Below are positions 1-9,255 of a stretch of DNA of 35,220 nt, piece after piece. Within the stretch, counting starts at the first letter, position 1. Each line of letters starts with the position of its first letter. Under the pieces are notes generated by a model. It saw nothing but the letters and a program-made list of their open reading frames with translations, was not told the origin of the DNA and did not search any database. The position numbers and the translations under genes are program-made. This DNA comes from Alphaproteobacteria bacterium. GTDB lineage: Bacteria > Pseudomonadota > Alphaproteobacteria > Rhodospirillales > WMHbin7. The stretch spans positions 1 through 35,220 of the forward strand of contig JADGAX010000015.1 in NCBI GenBank assembly GCA_015231795.1, in the 5' to 3' direction.

Positions 1-40
1 GTCCTCCTTTGCGTTGGTGTGAGTGTGAAGCCCAAACGCG

Positions 41-74
41 AAAAGCCGCCCGGGCAGATGCCAGGGCGGCTTTT
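41..74. terminator. Rho-independent, possibly bidirectional terminator
   Basis: An 11-bp perfect inverted repeat (AAAAGCCGCCC / GGGCGGCTTTT) encloses a 12-nt loop. It has four A on the left and four T on the right, so it can act in either direction. It lies 88 bp beyond the stop of the minus-strand MFS gene and could also end a gene entering from the left edge. Confidence 0.7.
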
Positions 75-161
75 GGTCGCAGTAAGGGCGGTAATGCTTA
101 CGGCTTACACGACAATAAGTCTGGCGTCAAGAATTAAGTCTTTAAAACCTATGGCAGGTCG

Positions 162-1391
162 TTATCCCTGCTCGGATGCGCTGGGAAATTTCAAGACTGC
201 CGTCAGCAGGATCGCCAGACCTGCCAGACCAGAAATCATCCAATAGGCGACGCCAAAACTGCCATTGGCTTCGGCGATGATGCCCGCCAGGGCGGGGCCA
301 GCAATCTGGCCCATGCCGAAAATGACGGTGATGGTGCCGAATCCCTTCACGGCCAGCGCAGGCCCCAACACGTCGCCCACCACCACCGCCATGATGCCGG
401 GCACCGCCCAGGCGGAGCCGCCGAACAAGGCGATCGCCAGATAGATCCCCCATGCGTCGGGATGCATCGCCACCAGGGCATAGGCCGTCATGTGCATCGT
501 GTAGGGCAACATCAAGCCAACTTTGCGGCCCAGCCGGTCGGACAGGCTTCCGAACAATGGGCCGGAGAGCAGGCTTAGCCCGCCCACCCAAATCCAGAAC
601 CGCCCGGCCTCCGCCTCGCTGAAACCGAAATCGCGCACCAGCGTCGTCACCATGAAGGTGGCGAACACGGCATAGGTGGCGCCATACAGAAAATAGATGG
701 CTCCCAGATGGAGCAGGAACCGCTTGGCATTGGTCTTTGCTTGCGGCACATGACCGGGCGGCAAGGGCGGCGGCTCGCCGCCCACTGGCTGAATCCCCAA
801 ATCCTCGGGATGATTGCGCAACACCGCATAGGCCAACATCGCCCCCGCCAACGAGATCGCCCCCAGCAAGGTCCAACCGATGCGCCAACCTTCAGCACCG
901 TAGGTTTGATTGAGGAACGGAATCGTCAGCCCTGCAAACATGATGGCGAAGCCCGAACCGATCACCATGAAACCGGCGGCGCGGCCTCGCACATGTCTGG
1001 CGAACCAGTGCGAGACCAAACCCATGATCGGCACATTGGCGGCCGCCGAACCAGCGCCGGTCAAGACATAGAGGATCAGAACGGCCACGAAACCGTCGGC
1101 CCGCCCAACCAGCAGCATCGACGCGCCGACCAGGAACAATCCCAAGGCGATGGCTTTGCGCGCCCCCATCCGGCGCACCAGGGCACCCGCCATCAGCACG
1201 GCCAGAAGATAGCCGATGAAGTTTCCTGTGCTGATATAGCCCATTTCGTCATAGGACAGGTCAAGCGAGACCCCCATCGAGGGCAGCAGCATGCCAAGCG
1301 CGAAGCGGCCCAGCCCCAGGGCCACGAAGACGGTCATCGTGCCGATGGGAACGATGAACCAGCCGTAATGAATCTTTCTTGGCAGCCCCAT
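162..1391 (-). CDS. MFS transporter, 12-TM type, substrate unknown
   Basis: A 409-residue integral inner-membrane protein with hydrophobic helices through its length and a hydrophilic central loop near residues 205-225 (rich in Pro and Gly), as expected for two six-helix halves of a major facilitator. The N-terminal helix with GLGRFALGMLLPSM resembles the YbfB/YjiJ-like group, and the loop 2-3 signature appears as RRMGARKA, with a second-half equivalent SDRLGRKVG. The full length is typical of the superfamily. The gene starts back-to-back with gpsA, with a 66-bp shared upstream region. The substrate cannot be read from sequence; an organic acid or drug efflux role would be a guess. Family call is firm, subfamily is tentative. 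Confidence 0.88.
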   Translation of the reverse strand: MGLPRKIHYGWFIVPIGTMTVFVALGLGRFALGMLLPSMGVSLDLSYDEMGYISTGNFIGYLLAVLMAGALVRRMGARKAIALGLFLVGASMLLVGRADGFVAVLILYVLTGAGSAAANVPIMGLVSHWFARHVRGRAAGFMVIGSGFAIMFAGLTIPFLNQTYGAEGWRIGWTLLGAISLAGAMLAYAVLRNHPEDLGIQPVGGEPPPLPPGHVPQAKTNAKRFLLHLGAIYFLYGATYAVFATFMVTTLVRDFGFSEAEAGRFWIWVGGLSLLSGPLFGSLSDRLGRKVGLMLPYTMHMTAYALVAMHPDAWGIYLAIALFGGSAWAVPGIMAVVVGDVLGPALAVKGFGTITVIFGMGQIAGPALAGIIAEANGSFGVAYWMISGLAGLAILLTAVLKFPSASEQG

Positions 1392-1457
1392 GTTTTATCT
1401 TGCCCTCTTTTCTGCAATCATGGCGGCGGTTGATGCAATAAGCAAGTCGGTACCAAA

Positions 1458-2456
1458 ATGCGTAAAATGACCCATATCGGAATCATCGGAGCAGGCGCCT
1501 GGGGCACGGCGTTGGCCGTTTCGGCCAGACGTTCCGGGCTTGAAGTGACGGTTTGGGCCCATGAGACCGAGGTCGCCCAGGCCATCCAAACCAGACATGA
1601 AAACCCGATCTTCCTGCCCGGCCTGAAACTCGATCCCGGCATCAAGGCGGTCACCGACCCCGACGCCATCCTGGGCGCCGATGCCATTCTGGCGGTCGCG
1701 CCCGCCCAATTTCTGCGTCCAACCTTGCAGGCTTTCGCCAAGGGCTGGCCGCAAGGTCTGCCCATCGTGATCTGCGCCAAAGGGATCGAACAAGGCTCGT
1801 TGGCCCTGATGACCGAGGTGGCCGCCGAAGTCCTGCCCCAAGCCCCGCAAGCGGTGCTGTCCGGCCCCACCTTCGCCGCCGAGGTGGCCAGGGGCCTGCC
1901 GACCGCCGTCACCCTGGCCTGCAAGAACGCCAAGCTGGGAAACAAGCTGGTTCAGTCCCTGGGCACGCGCAGTTTTCGCCCCTATCTGTCCGATGATCCC
2001 ATCGGGGCCGAAGTGGGCGGAGCGGTCAAAAACGTGCTGGCCATCGCCTGCGGCATCGTGACCGGCAAAGGTTTCGGCGACAATGCCAGGGCCGCCCTGA
2101 TCACCAGGGGCATGGCCGAGATCGTGCGCCTGGCCGTGGCCAAGGGCGGCAAGGCGGAAACGCTGATGGGGCTTTCGGGCCTGGGCGATTTGATCCTGAC
2201 GGCCAGTTCCACTCAATCTCGCAACTTTTCCGTCGGCATGGCGCTGGGCCAGGGCAAGACATTGGCCGAGGCCCTGGCGGGCAAGCAATCGGTCGCCGAG
2301 GGCGTCGCCAGCGCCGCCTCCACCGTGGCCCTGGGCGTCAAGGTTGGCATAGACCTGCCGATCGCCTTGGCTGTCGATGCCGTTCTCAACCAAGGCGCTA
2401 ACCTGAACGCCACTATCGAAGCCCTGTTGTCGCGCCCCTTCAAAAGCGAGGTTTGA
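1458..2456 (+). CDS. gpsA: NAD(P)H-dependent glycerol-3-phosphate dehydrogenase
   Basis: Cytoplasmic enzyme reducing dihydroxyacetone phosphate to sn-glycerol 3-phosphate, the backbone for phospholipid synthesis. The 332 residues match the family length. The N-terminal Rossmann motif [10 protein letters not shown] binds NAD(P). The conserved [19 protein letters not shown], the active-site lysine segment [13 protein letters not shown] and the substrate-binding [10 protein letters not shown] followed by SRN are all present. An in-frame ATG three codons later (1467) gives the more usual family N-terminus; neither start has a clear ribosome-binding site. It is the first gene of a tight operon with the YciI and EVE genes (4-bp gap, then overlap), an arrangement I recall from other alphaproteobacteria, where tsaD usually lies upstream; here an MFS gene is there instead. 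Confidence 0.97.
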   Translation: MRKMTHIGIIGAGAWGTALAVSARRSGLEVTVWAHETEVAQAIQTRHENPIFLPGLKLDPGIKAVTDPDAILGADAILAVAPAQFLRPTLQAFAKGWPQGLPIVICAKGIEQGSLALMTEVAAEVLPQAPQAVLSGPTFAAEVARGLPTAVTLACKNAKLGNKLVQSLGTRSFRPYLSDDPIGAEVGGAVKNVLAIACGIVTGKGFGDNARAALITRGMAEIVRLAVAKGGKAETLMGLSGLGDLILTASSTQSRNFSVGMALGQGKTLAEALAGKQSVAEGVASAASTVALGVKVGIDLPIALAVDAVLNQGANLNATIEALLSRPFKSEV

Positions 2457-2460
2457 AACA

Positions 2461-2742
2461 ATGCTGTTCGCCATTCTGTGCCGCGACAAGAAAGACGCCC
2501 TGCCCGTGCGCTTGGCCAACCGCGAGGCCCATCTCGCCTACATCAAGGAAAGCTGGGTCTCGAAAATCGTCACCGCCGGTCCCATCTTCGGCGCCGATGG
2601 GCAAAGCATGGCAGGCAGCCTGCTGATCATGGACCTGGAAGACCGAGAGGAAGCCCAGCGTTATCTCGACGGCGATCCCTATGGCAAGGCAGGCCTGTTC
2701 GAAAGCTGCGACGTCTGGCCCTATAAAAAGGTCTTTCCGTGA
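2461..2742 (+). CDS. YciI family protein
   Basis: A 93-residue soluble protein with the YCII dimeric alpha-beta barrel pattern: N-terminal strand MLFAILCRDKK, a REAHLAYIKE helix bearing the conserved His, a GPIFGADG turn with the conserved Asp, a SLLIMDLEDREEAQRYLDGDPY segment (here described in parts: hydrophobic strand, then acidic helix) and a C-terminal VWPYKKVF strand. The family resembles ferredoxin-like muconolactone isomerases, but most members have no established reaction. It starts 4 bp after the gpsA stop and its own stop overlaps the EVE start, so translation is probably coupled. Family call is firm; function is not known. Confidence 0.92.
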   Translation: MLFAILCRDKKDALPVRLANREAHLAYIKESWVSKIVTAGPIFGADGQSMAGSLLIMDLEDREEAQRYLDGDPYGKAGLFESCDVWPYKKVFP

Positions 2743-3146
2743 ATTACTGGCTATTGAAGTCGGAACCGGAAAGCTGGAGCTGGTCTGATCAGGTCAAGAA
2801 GGGCGTGGAACCCTGGACGGGTGTTCGCAATCATCAGGCGGCCAAGAATCTACGGACCATGCGGCTGGGCGATCTGGCCCTGTTCTATCATTCCGTGACC
2901 GAACGCAGCATCGTGGGCATCGTGGAAATCGTGCGCGAAGCCTATCTTGATCCCACCGACACAACAGGCAAATGGGTATGTGTCGATGTGAAGGCGGCAA
3001 AGCCTCTGCCCCGTCCGGTAAGTTTGGCCGAGATCAAGGCGGAACCGACGCTCAAGGACATCGCCTTGGTTCGCCAGTCGCGCCTGTCGGTGACGCCGCT
3101 GGAGGAAATGACCTGGAAGCGACTGCTGGCAATGGGCGGCCTGTAA
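2739..3146 (+). CDS. EVE domain-containing protein
   Basis: A 135-residue protein consisting of a single EVE domain (PUA-like fold, related to human THYN1). Recognisable pieces are the N-terminal MNYWLLKSEPESWSW, the GVRNHQAAKNLR loop, the GDLALFYHS strand and VGIVEIVREAYLD. EVE domains are known or proposed to read modified bases in DNA or RNA. The start is a GTG at 2739 whose bases overlap the TGA of the YciI gene (GTGA), and the family N-terminus begins exactly there. It ends only 6 bp before the convergent hemerythrin stop, so there is no room for a separate terminator. Its role here is unknown; housekeeping is likely given the conserved gpsA neighbourhood. Confidence 0.93.
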   Translation: MNYWLLKSEPESWSWSDQVKKGVEPWTGVRNHQAAKNLRTMRLGDLALFYHSVTERSIVGIVEIVREAYLDPTDTTGKWVCVDVKAAKPLPRPVSLAEIKAEPTLKDIALVRQSRLSVTPLEEMTWKRLLAMGGL

Positions 3147-3152
3147 ACCCTT

Positions 3153-3584
3153 TTACCAATACTGCGCCCGAATGGGATGGCCGCGCATCTTCAGATCGAT
3201 CTTGATGATGTGGTCGACCAGCCAGTGGCGCAGGAATTCCAGCATCTCCTCGTTGCTGACCGGCGGGTCGGCGGTTTCGCCATCCATGAAACGCTTGGAC
3301 AAATCCTCAAGATCCGCCATCAAGCGGCGGTGGTCGTCGTGATTTTCGCGAAGCCCCTTGTAGTGCGACGTCGATTGCATCCCCTCCTCGCGCGAAAAAT
3401 GCTCGCGCGTATAGGCCCGCAAGCGGCCAAAGAGAACGCGAAGCCCGTCATCGCAATCCCCTTGCTTGGTTTCCTCTTTCTGGATGACGACTTCAAGCTG
3501 GTTGATGATGTCGATCAAATGCCGGTGATCGGCGTCGATGACCTTTATGCCCACGCTCATTTGCTCTCGCCAGACAATCGGCAT
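3153..3584 (-). CDS. Bacteriohemerythrin, with one iron-ligand position substituted
   Basis: A 143-residue single-domain hemerythrin, a four-helix bundle that binds a di-iron centre and O2. Ligands visible by alignment to the known pattern are His20 (DADHRH), His62 and Glu66 (HFSRE), His85, His125 and Asp130 (HIIKID). In the canonical HxxxH motif of helix 3 the first position should be residue 81, counted from the conserved Tyr75, but it is Asn81, with a His one residue later (NHDDH). Either His82 substitutes with a register shift or the site is altered. The protein is likely cytoplasmic, for oxygen sensing, storage or delivery. It is divergent from the Rieske gene with 88 bp between the starts. 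Confidence 0.9.
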   Translation of the reverse strand: MPIVWREQMSVGIKVIDADHRHLIDIINQLEVVIQKEETKQGDCDDGLRVLFGRLRAYTREHFSREEGMQSTSHYKGLRENHDDHRRLMADLEDLSKRFMDGETADPPVSNEEMLEFLRHWLVDHIIKIDLKMRGHPIRAQYW

Positions 3585-3672
3585 TCTTCTTCACAAGCCC
3601 CTTGTAGTTGGCGACAATGTCCAGACGACAATCTACGCTTAAGGGTAATCGATTCAACCATAAGGATAATGC

Positions 3673-4008
3673 GTGTATAGGATCCCGTTGGCCGACATTC
3701 CCAATCCCGGCGCCAGGGCCTTCGTCATCGAAAAGGCCGACGGAACTATTGTCTCGGGCTTCGTTGTGCGCATCGGCCCCTTGATCCGCGCCTACGTCAA
3801 TTCCTGCCCCCATACGGGCGCCCCTTTGAACTGGCAGGAAGACAGGTTCCTCGATTATTCCCAAACCGACATCCTATGCACCATGCACGGGGCGCGCTTC
3901 ACCCCTGAAACTGGCCTTTGCACCATGGGGCCATGCAAAGGGAAAACTCTGACCCCGCTTCCCTTTGAAATCTCTAATGAAACGATTCTAGTCCAGCCCT
4001 TGTCATAG
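3673..4008 (+). CDS. Small Rieske (2Fe-2S) protein
   Basis: A 111-residue soluble ferredoxin-like Rieske protein. The two cluster motifs are Cys45-Pro-His47 (CPHTG) and Cys69-x-x-His72 (CTMHGARF), separated by 23 residues, followed by the usual ETGLC...GPCKG proline/glycine-rich loop. There is no signal peptide or membrane anchor, so it should act in the cytoplasm as an electron carrier or as the ferredoxin part of an oxygenase-like system, though no partner is adjacent. The start is a GTG with AAGGA 7-8 bases upstream. It stands alone between the divergent hemerythrin and acs. Family call is firm; partner is unknown. Confidence 0.9.
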   Translation: MYRIPLADIPNPGARAFVIEKADGTIVSGFVVRIGPLIRAYVNSCPHTGAPLNWQEDRFLDYSQTDILCTMHGARFTPETGLCTMGPCKGKTLTPLPFEISNETILVQPLS

Positions 4009-4105
4009 CCACTTTTCGTGGCATAATCGGCCCATCGCACCGGTTTGCCAGCGCGTAAGGGCTGGGCATTCCAAGATCACAAGGATGAAGGGAGAACATC
4101 CAACT

Positions 4106-6049
<1,944 letters not shown>

Positions 6050-6076
6050 TCCTTACGCTTCGGCCATTCGATGAAG

Positions 6077-6104
6077 CGGCGCGGGTGTCCCCCGCGCCGT
6101 TTTC
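6077..6104 (+). terminator. Rho-independent terminator of acs
   Basis: A perfect 9-bp stem (CGGCGCGGG / CCCGCGCCG) with a 5-nt loop, followed by TTTTC, 28 bp after the acs stop. It also sits just beyond the minus-strand nuclease stop, but the T run favours the plus strand. Confidence 0.85.
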
Positions 6105-6125
6105 ATTGGAAGCGCAGAACCTGCG

Positions 6126-6584
6126 CTATTCCCCCACCGCGCACCAAGATTGTCGTTCGCCGCCATTGTAGCGGCGCGCCAAACCGGCCTTGACCAGTTC
6201 CGCCGACAAATCGGCGCCCGAGGAGTCCTGAACCTGCGCCAAGACTCGGCCACCATATTTGTCGGTCAGAATGTCGCGCAACTGCACCACGCCGCCCTCG
6301 ATGCGAGCCATCAGAAATTGTCTGGCCGCCAAAGCCTTCTCGCGCTCGGATGGACAACGGGCCTTCAGTTCCGGCGCGTCCGTGCCAAACAGACGGACCG
6401 AGGTTTCCACCTCCTGCCCAAGCCAGATATGCGCCCTAACAAGAATCGTATCGCCATCAACCACCCGCAGCACTTGGGCGGGAATGGGACCCGCCAAACG
6501 GTCAATCGCAACAGATTCGCCGACAGCTAATGCCGAGAAGGCTGATGCCAAAACAAACACCCGTAATATGAATGTGACTATCAT
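6126..6584 (-). CDS. Small exported SNase-like (thermonuclease family) protein
   Basis: A 152-residue protein with an N-terminal hydrophobic segment (about residues 2-21, ending near ALAVG) that looks like a signal peptide, then one staphylococcal-nuclease OB-fold domain. Catalytic positions of the family are seen: Asp43 and Asp45 in VVDGDTI, Arg64 in SVRLFGTDAPE, Glu72 in the same motif and Arg113 in DKYGGRVLA. The expected role is periplasmic or secreted Ca-dependent phosphodiesterase activity on DNA or RNA. The start at 6584 has no Shine-Dalgarno, and a good promoter is positioned so that the transcript would begin at or next to the ATG. A second, longer SNase-like protein is encoded at 34152-34862. 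Confidence 0.88.
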   Translation of the reverse strand: MIVTFILRVFVLASAFSALAVGESVAIDRLAGPIPAQVLRVVDGDTILVRAHIWLGQEVETSVRLFGTDAPELKARCPSEREKALAARQFLMARIEGGVVQLRDILTDKYGGRVLAQVQDSSGADLSAELVKAGLARRYNGGERQSWCAVGE

Positions 6585-6591
6585 GCGCTAT

Positions 6592-6620
6592 CGTATAACG
6601 CGATTTAAGGAGCACGTCAA
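6592..6620 (-). promoter_or_regulatory. Sigma-70-like promoter of the small nuclease gene
   Basis: On the minus strand, TTGACG (6615-6620) and TATACG (6592-6597) are separated by exactly 17 bp. The -10 element ends 7 bp before the A of the ATG at 6584, so transcription would start at the start codon, giving a leaderless mRNA. An AGGAATTTATA direct repeat (6629-6639 and 6651-6661, 22 bp apart) lies just upstream of the -35. Confidence 0.55.
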
Positions 6621-6691
6621 GTCAGTATAGGAATTTATATAGAACATAAAAGGAATTTATACAAAACAGATAATGGTTGCAAGGCCGTGCT

Positions 6692-6904
6692 TTAGAAATC
6701 GCTGCAACGTCCCTTGCGTTCCCAATCGCCAAAGCGTGTCGGCTCCGCCCCCTGAGGGCCGCCGCTCTCCCGCCCACCGACGTCAGGGAGCGGCAAAGAC
6801 TCCTTTTGCCGCCCGACAATTGGGGTCAACCCAACCGGCTCCGCCTGCCCTGCTTTCACGGGGCGTTTCAGTAGCGGCAATTCCTTGGAATTTGCATCAG
6901 TCAT
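6692..6904 (-). CDS. DUF1674 / SDHAF4-like succinate dehydrogenase assembly protein
   Basis: A 70-residue protein recognised by its C-terminus: GGRESGGPQGAEPTRFGDW followed by ERKGRCSDF and the stop. This is the diagnostic DUF1674 motif shared with eukaryotic SDHAF4, which binds the flavinylated SdhA subunit and helps assemble succinate dehydrogenase. The family is small and has a variable, charged N-terminus, as here. The proposed start is the ATG at 6904; the frame stays open to 7030, so a longer form is possible, and no clear ribosome-binding site decides between them. It is a standalone gene upstream of the small nuclease and on the same strand. Family call is strong from the tail; the N-terminus is uncertain. 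Confidence 0.78.
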   Translation of the reverse strand: MTDANSKELPLLKRPVKAGQAEPVGLTPIVGRQKESLPLPDVGGRESGGPQGAEPTRFGDWERKGRCSDF

Positions 6905-7316
6905 GGCGAGATCATGCGCCAGCGCAGTCATCGACGCCAGACACTCATAGTTGCGGATTGAGGGGGAGAAATAACTGGAGAAACCTTGGTCAGCGGTTCG
7001 AGTATGAGGCCATGGGGCCGTTTGGTACATTTGGGGTTGGCCAAGCGCAAGTCGATCACCATCGCCCTTGGCTGCATGGCGGCCTGCCGGAAAGCCTTCT
7101 TGCCACTAACGACCCCAAAGACTTCAAATTGCAGCAAAGCTTCATCCGCACCTATCTGGAGCGTGACGCGTCTCAGCTCGGGCCTCGCACCCCCTCAGGA
7201 ACACTGGAGCGCCCCCATAACCAGAGACTGGCTTACTGAACGCTTCGCGCCTTGCATCTGGTCTGTTGGGTGAATACAAGATCAGGACAGAAAATACTCA
7301 GAACAAACTCTGCCAC
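6905..7316. other. Stretch with no supported gene; possible degraded coding DNA
   Basis: About 410 bp between the DUF1674 gene and the BON gene. Open frames exist on both strands but none has a good start, a recognised domain or a convincing ribosome-binding site. One minus-strand frame (about 7190 down to 7000) reads like a loose receiver-domain pattern, with FEVFGVVSGKKAF followed by AMVIDLRLAN, but it lacks both flanks. Confidence 0.4.
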
Positions 7317-7346
7317 GCCGCTGCCAGCATAGTGTCCGGCAGCGGC
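7317..7346 (-). terminator. Hairpin downstream of the BON gene, possible terminator
   Basis: A perfect 9-bp stem (GCCGCTGCC / GGCAGCGGC) with a 12-nt loop, 11 bp past the stop of the minus-strand BON gene. There is no clean T run after it on that strand, so it may be a transcript-end stabilising hairpin rather than a strong intrinsic terminator. Confidence 0.45.
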
Positions 7347-7356
7347 TGACGGCAGA

Positions 7357-8007
7357 TTACTTAAGACGCATGTCGTTCTTGACCGAGGTCACGCCGCTAA
7401 TCTTACCGGCAACCTCGACGGCCTTGGTGGCTGAATCTTGAGACGTAACGAAGCCGCTCAATTGGACGATACCCTTGTATGTCTCGACATTGATCTCGGC
7501 CACCTTCAATGTCGGTTCCTCAAGGATGGCGGCCTTGACCTTGGCCGTGATGACGCTGTCGTCAATGTACTCGCCCGCCGTGGGGCTGGAGTCGGCGGCG
7601 TTCATTCGCGACTTTGCATCAGCTTTCCCCGCGTCCTCAGCCAGCTTTGCATCCTTGACGCAGGCGCTTTTGGCGGTCCCCGTCAGCTCGTCGCAGCGTT
7701 CCCGGGCAACGGCGAATTCCGCCTCCGCCTTGGCGACGCGGACCTGATAGCGGGTCTTGCCGGTTGGCATGTAAGCCGCTTCCAGTTCGGCGCGCGCTAT
7801 CTTTTCCTTGCCATTGGCTTCAGCCATGCAAATGTCGTTTTGATTGCCGGCGGACGAACCGCAAAGAGATTTCGCCGACTTGAGATCAGCTGCAATCTTT
7901 TCCTTGGTCATCTTGTAGTCGCTTTCAGGCATGCCTTGGGCCAAGGCGCTTGCGCTGCTGGCCGAGGCAAGCAACAACGCGATCAGGCCAACATGAATTT
8001 TGTTCAT
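7357..8007 (-). CDS. Exported BON-domain protein with paired-Cys helical region
   Basis: A 216-residue periplasmic protein. It has a signal peptide (residues 1-24, cleavage after ALAQ), then an Ala/Lys/Glu-rich helical stretch (about 30-140) holding two Cys-x10-Cys pairs in similar contexts, then a C-terminal BON domain (about 148-216) with DDSVITAKVKAAIL, INVETYKGIVQLSGFV and the SGVTSVKNDM end. BON domains bind phospholipid or envelope surfaces and occur in OsmY-like stress proteins. The start at 8007 is chosen over an upstream ATG at 8058 because AAGGA precedes it at the right distance and the signal peptide begins there. The BON part is nearly the same as that of the next gene upstream, so the two look like a tandem duplication. 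Confidence 0.9.
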   Translation of the reverse strand: MNKIHVGLIALLLASASSASALAQGMPESDYKMTKEKIAADLKSAKSLCGSSAGNQNDICMAEANGKEKIARAELEAAYMPTGKTRYQVRVAKAEAEFAVARERCDELTGTAKSACVKDAKLAEDAGKADAKSRMNAADSSPTAGEYIDDSVITAKVKAAILEEPTLKVAEINVETYKGIVQLSGFVTSQDSATKAVEVAGKISGVTSVKNDMRLK

Positions 8008-8050
8008 AGCAGTTCCTTTATAGGTTGGATCAAAGCGTGAGAATGGTTCC

Positions 8051-8081
8051 GCGCCCAAGAAAACAAATGACTGCTGGGCGC
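8051..8081 (-). terminator. Hairpin between the two BON genes
   Basis: A 7-bp stem (GCGCCCA / TGGGCGC) with a 17-nt loop, 12 bp after the upstream BON lipoprotein stop and 43 bp before the next start. It could attenuate read-through or stabilise the upstream message. There is no T run, so this is tentative. Confidence 0.3.
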
Positions 8082-8093
8082 AGAAATATGTGT

Positions 8094-8408
8094 TTACTTG
8101 ATCCGCATGTCGTCCCTGACGGATTTCACGCCAGACACGCCGCGGGCAACGCCAACCGCCTTGTTCGCCGCATCGCGCGAACTCACAAAGCCGCTTAGCT
8201 GAACGACGCCCTTGAAAGTTTCGACATTGATTTCGGCAACTTTCAAGGCTGGATCTTCAAGGATGGCCGTTTTGACCTTTGTCGTAATGACGCTGTCATC
8301 GACATACTCGCCCGTACTCTCTTGTTTCGACGTCGGCGCGCATCCGGCGGCTGGCAATAAAACCAAAGCCAGCATGAATGCGGAAAGATACTTGCTGAAA
8401 CTGTTCAT
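8094..8408 (-). CDS. BON-domain lipoprotein
   Basis: A 104-residue lipoprotein: signal peptide with lipobox LPAAGC (Cys at about residue 23) and Ala/Pro after it, then a single BON domain (about 35-104) with DDSVITTKVKTAIL, INVETFKGVVQLSGFV and SGVKSVRDDMRIK. The domain matches the BON part of the following gene almost residue for residue, but the paired-Cys helical region is missing. A GGAG lies 8 bases upstream of the ATG. It is probably anchored to the outer membrane, with a role in envelope or osmotic stress by analogy with OsmY. It is likely co-transcribed with the gene at 7357-8007. Confidence 0.9.
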   Translation of the reverse strand: MNSFSKYLSAFMLALVLLPAAGCAPTSKQESTGEYVDDSVITTKVKTAILEDPALKVAEINVETFKGVVQLSGFVSSRDAANKAVGVARGVSGVKSVRDDMRIK

Positions 8409-8532
8409 GGGGAATGTCTCCAGTTAAAATTGACGTGGGAATTCGATTCACAGGATAAACGCAAAGCGTCGGAGGGTCGGTGCGCTGGCGCACATAGCAG
8501 CCGCGAGTCCGGCCGGTGGCTGCCCCAGATGC

Positions 8533-9255
8533 CTATTGCATTGTCTCAGTGGCAGGAAGAAGACGGTCGAGTTCTTTCTTCACGACGGCATAGCATTCGC
8601 AAGCGCGCGCTTCGAGACCAGGACGGTCGATTACGGTAATATGACCGCGGCTGTATTCGATCAGGCCTGCCTTTTGCAGCTTTCCAGCCGCCTCAGTGAC
8701 GCCTTCTCGACGCACGCCCAGCATGTTGGCGATCAATTCCTGCGTCATAATGAGTTCGTTGCCAGGCAAGCGATCGAGACTAAGCAGCAACCAGCGACAA
8801 AGTTGCTGATCCAAGGAATGGTGGCGATTGCATACCGCAGTTTGCGCCATCTGCGTCAACAATGCCTGGGTATAGCGCAAAAGCAGACTGCGAAAATTTG
8901 GCGACCGATTGAACTCGTCTTTCAGCAACTGGATTTTAAGGCGGTAAGCGTTTCCGGCGCTTTGCACGATGGCCCGGCTGGGCGTTGTCTTCCCTCCCAT
9001 AAAATTGGAGATTCCGACAATGCCTTCATTGCCGACGACGGCGATTTCAGCAGATGAACCGTCTTCCATCACATTCAGCAACGATATGATCGAATTGGTT
9101 GGAAAGAAGACGTGACGCATTTCGTCGCCAGATTCGCAAACCGTGTGGCCAAGTGGCAATTCGACCAGTTCAATATGGGGAAGAATGCGAGAGCATTCTT
9201 CTGCAGGAAGCGCTGCGAGAAGATGATTAATCTGGGGGAGGCCAGAATTGAGCAT
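8533..9255 (-). CDS. Crp/Fnr family transcriptional regulator
   Basis: A 240-residue cytoplasmic regulator. Residues about 15-125 form a cyclic-nucleotide-binding-like beta-barrel (GHTVCESGDEMRHVFFPTNS, then VGNEGIVGISNFMGG), a long dimer helix holds TAVCNRHHSLDQQLCRWLL, and a winged helix-turn-helix is at about 168-212 (TQELIANMLGVRREGVTEAA). There is no N-terminal Fnr-type Cys cluster and no clear cAMP-binding Arg-Ser pair, so its signal is unknown. This subtype is common and multi-copy in alphaproteobacteria. The ATG at 9255 with GGAG upstream is preferred over a TTG at 9273. Being the only separate DNA-binding regulator in this stress-gene cluster, it may control neighbours, which is inference. 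Confidence 0.92.
   Translation of the reverse strand: MLNSGLPQINHLLAALPAEECSRILPHIELVELPLGHTVCESGDEMRHVFFPTNSIISLLNVMEDGSSAEIAVVGNEGIVGISNFMGGKTTPSRAIVQSAGNAYRLKIQLLKDEFNRSPNFRSLLLRYTQALLTQMAQTAVCNRHHSLDQQLCRWLLLSLDRLPGNELIMTQELIANMLGVRREGVTEAAGKLQKAGLIEYSRGHITVIDRPGLEARACECYAVVKKELDRLLPATETMQ

Noticed and set aside
142-1433. Long open frames opposite and alongside the MFS gene (248 and 241 codons).
   Set aside because: They are antisense or frame-shifted shadows of a well-supported transporter, with Arg/His/Gln-rich translations and no domain.
1395-2519. A 374-codon minus-strand frame across gpsA.
   Set aside because: It is the antisense shadow of gpsA; the translation is Gly/Gln/His-rich low complexity.
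6673-7239. A 188-codon plus-strand frame over the DUF1674 gene.
   Set aside because: The translation is low complexity and opposes the clearly conserved DUF1674 tail on the minus strand.
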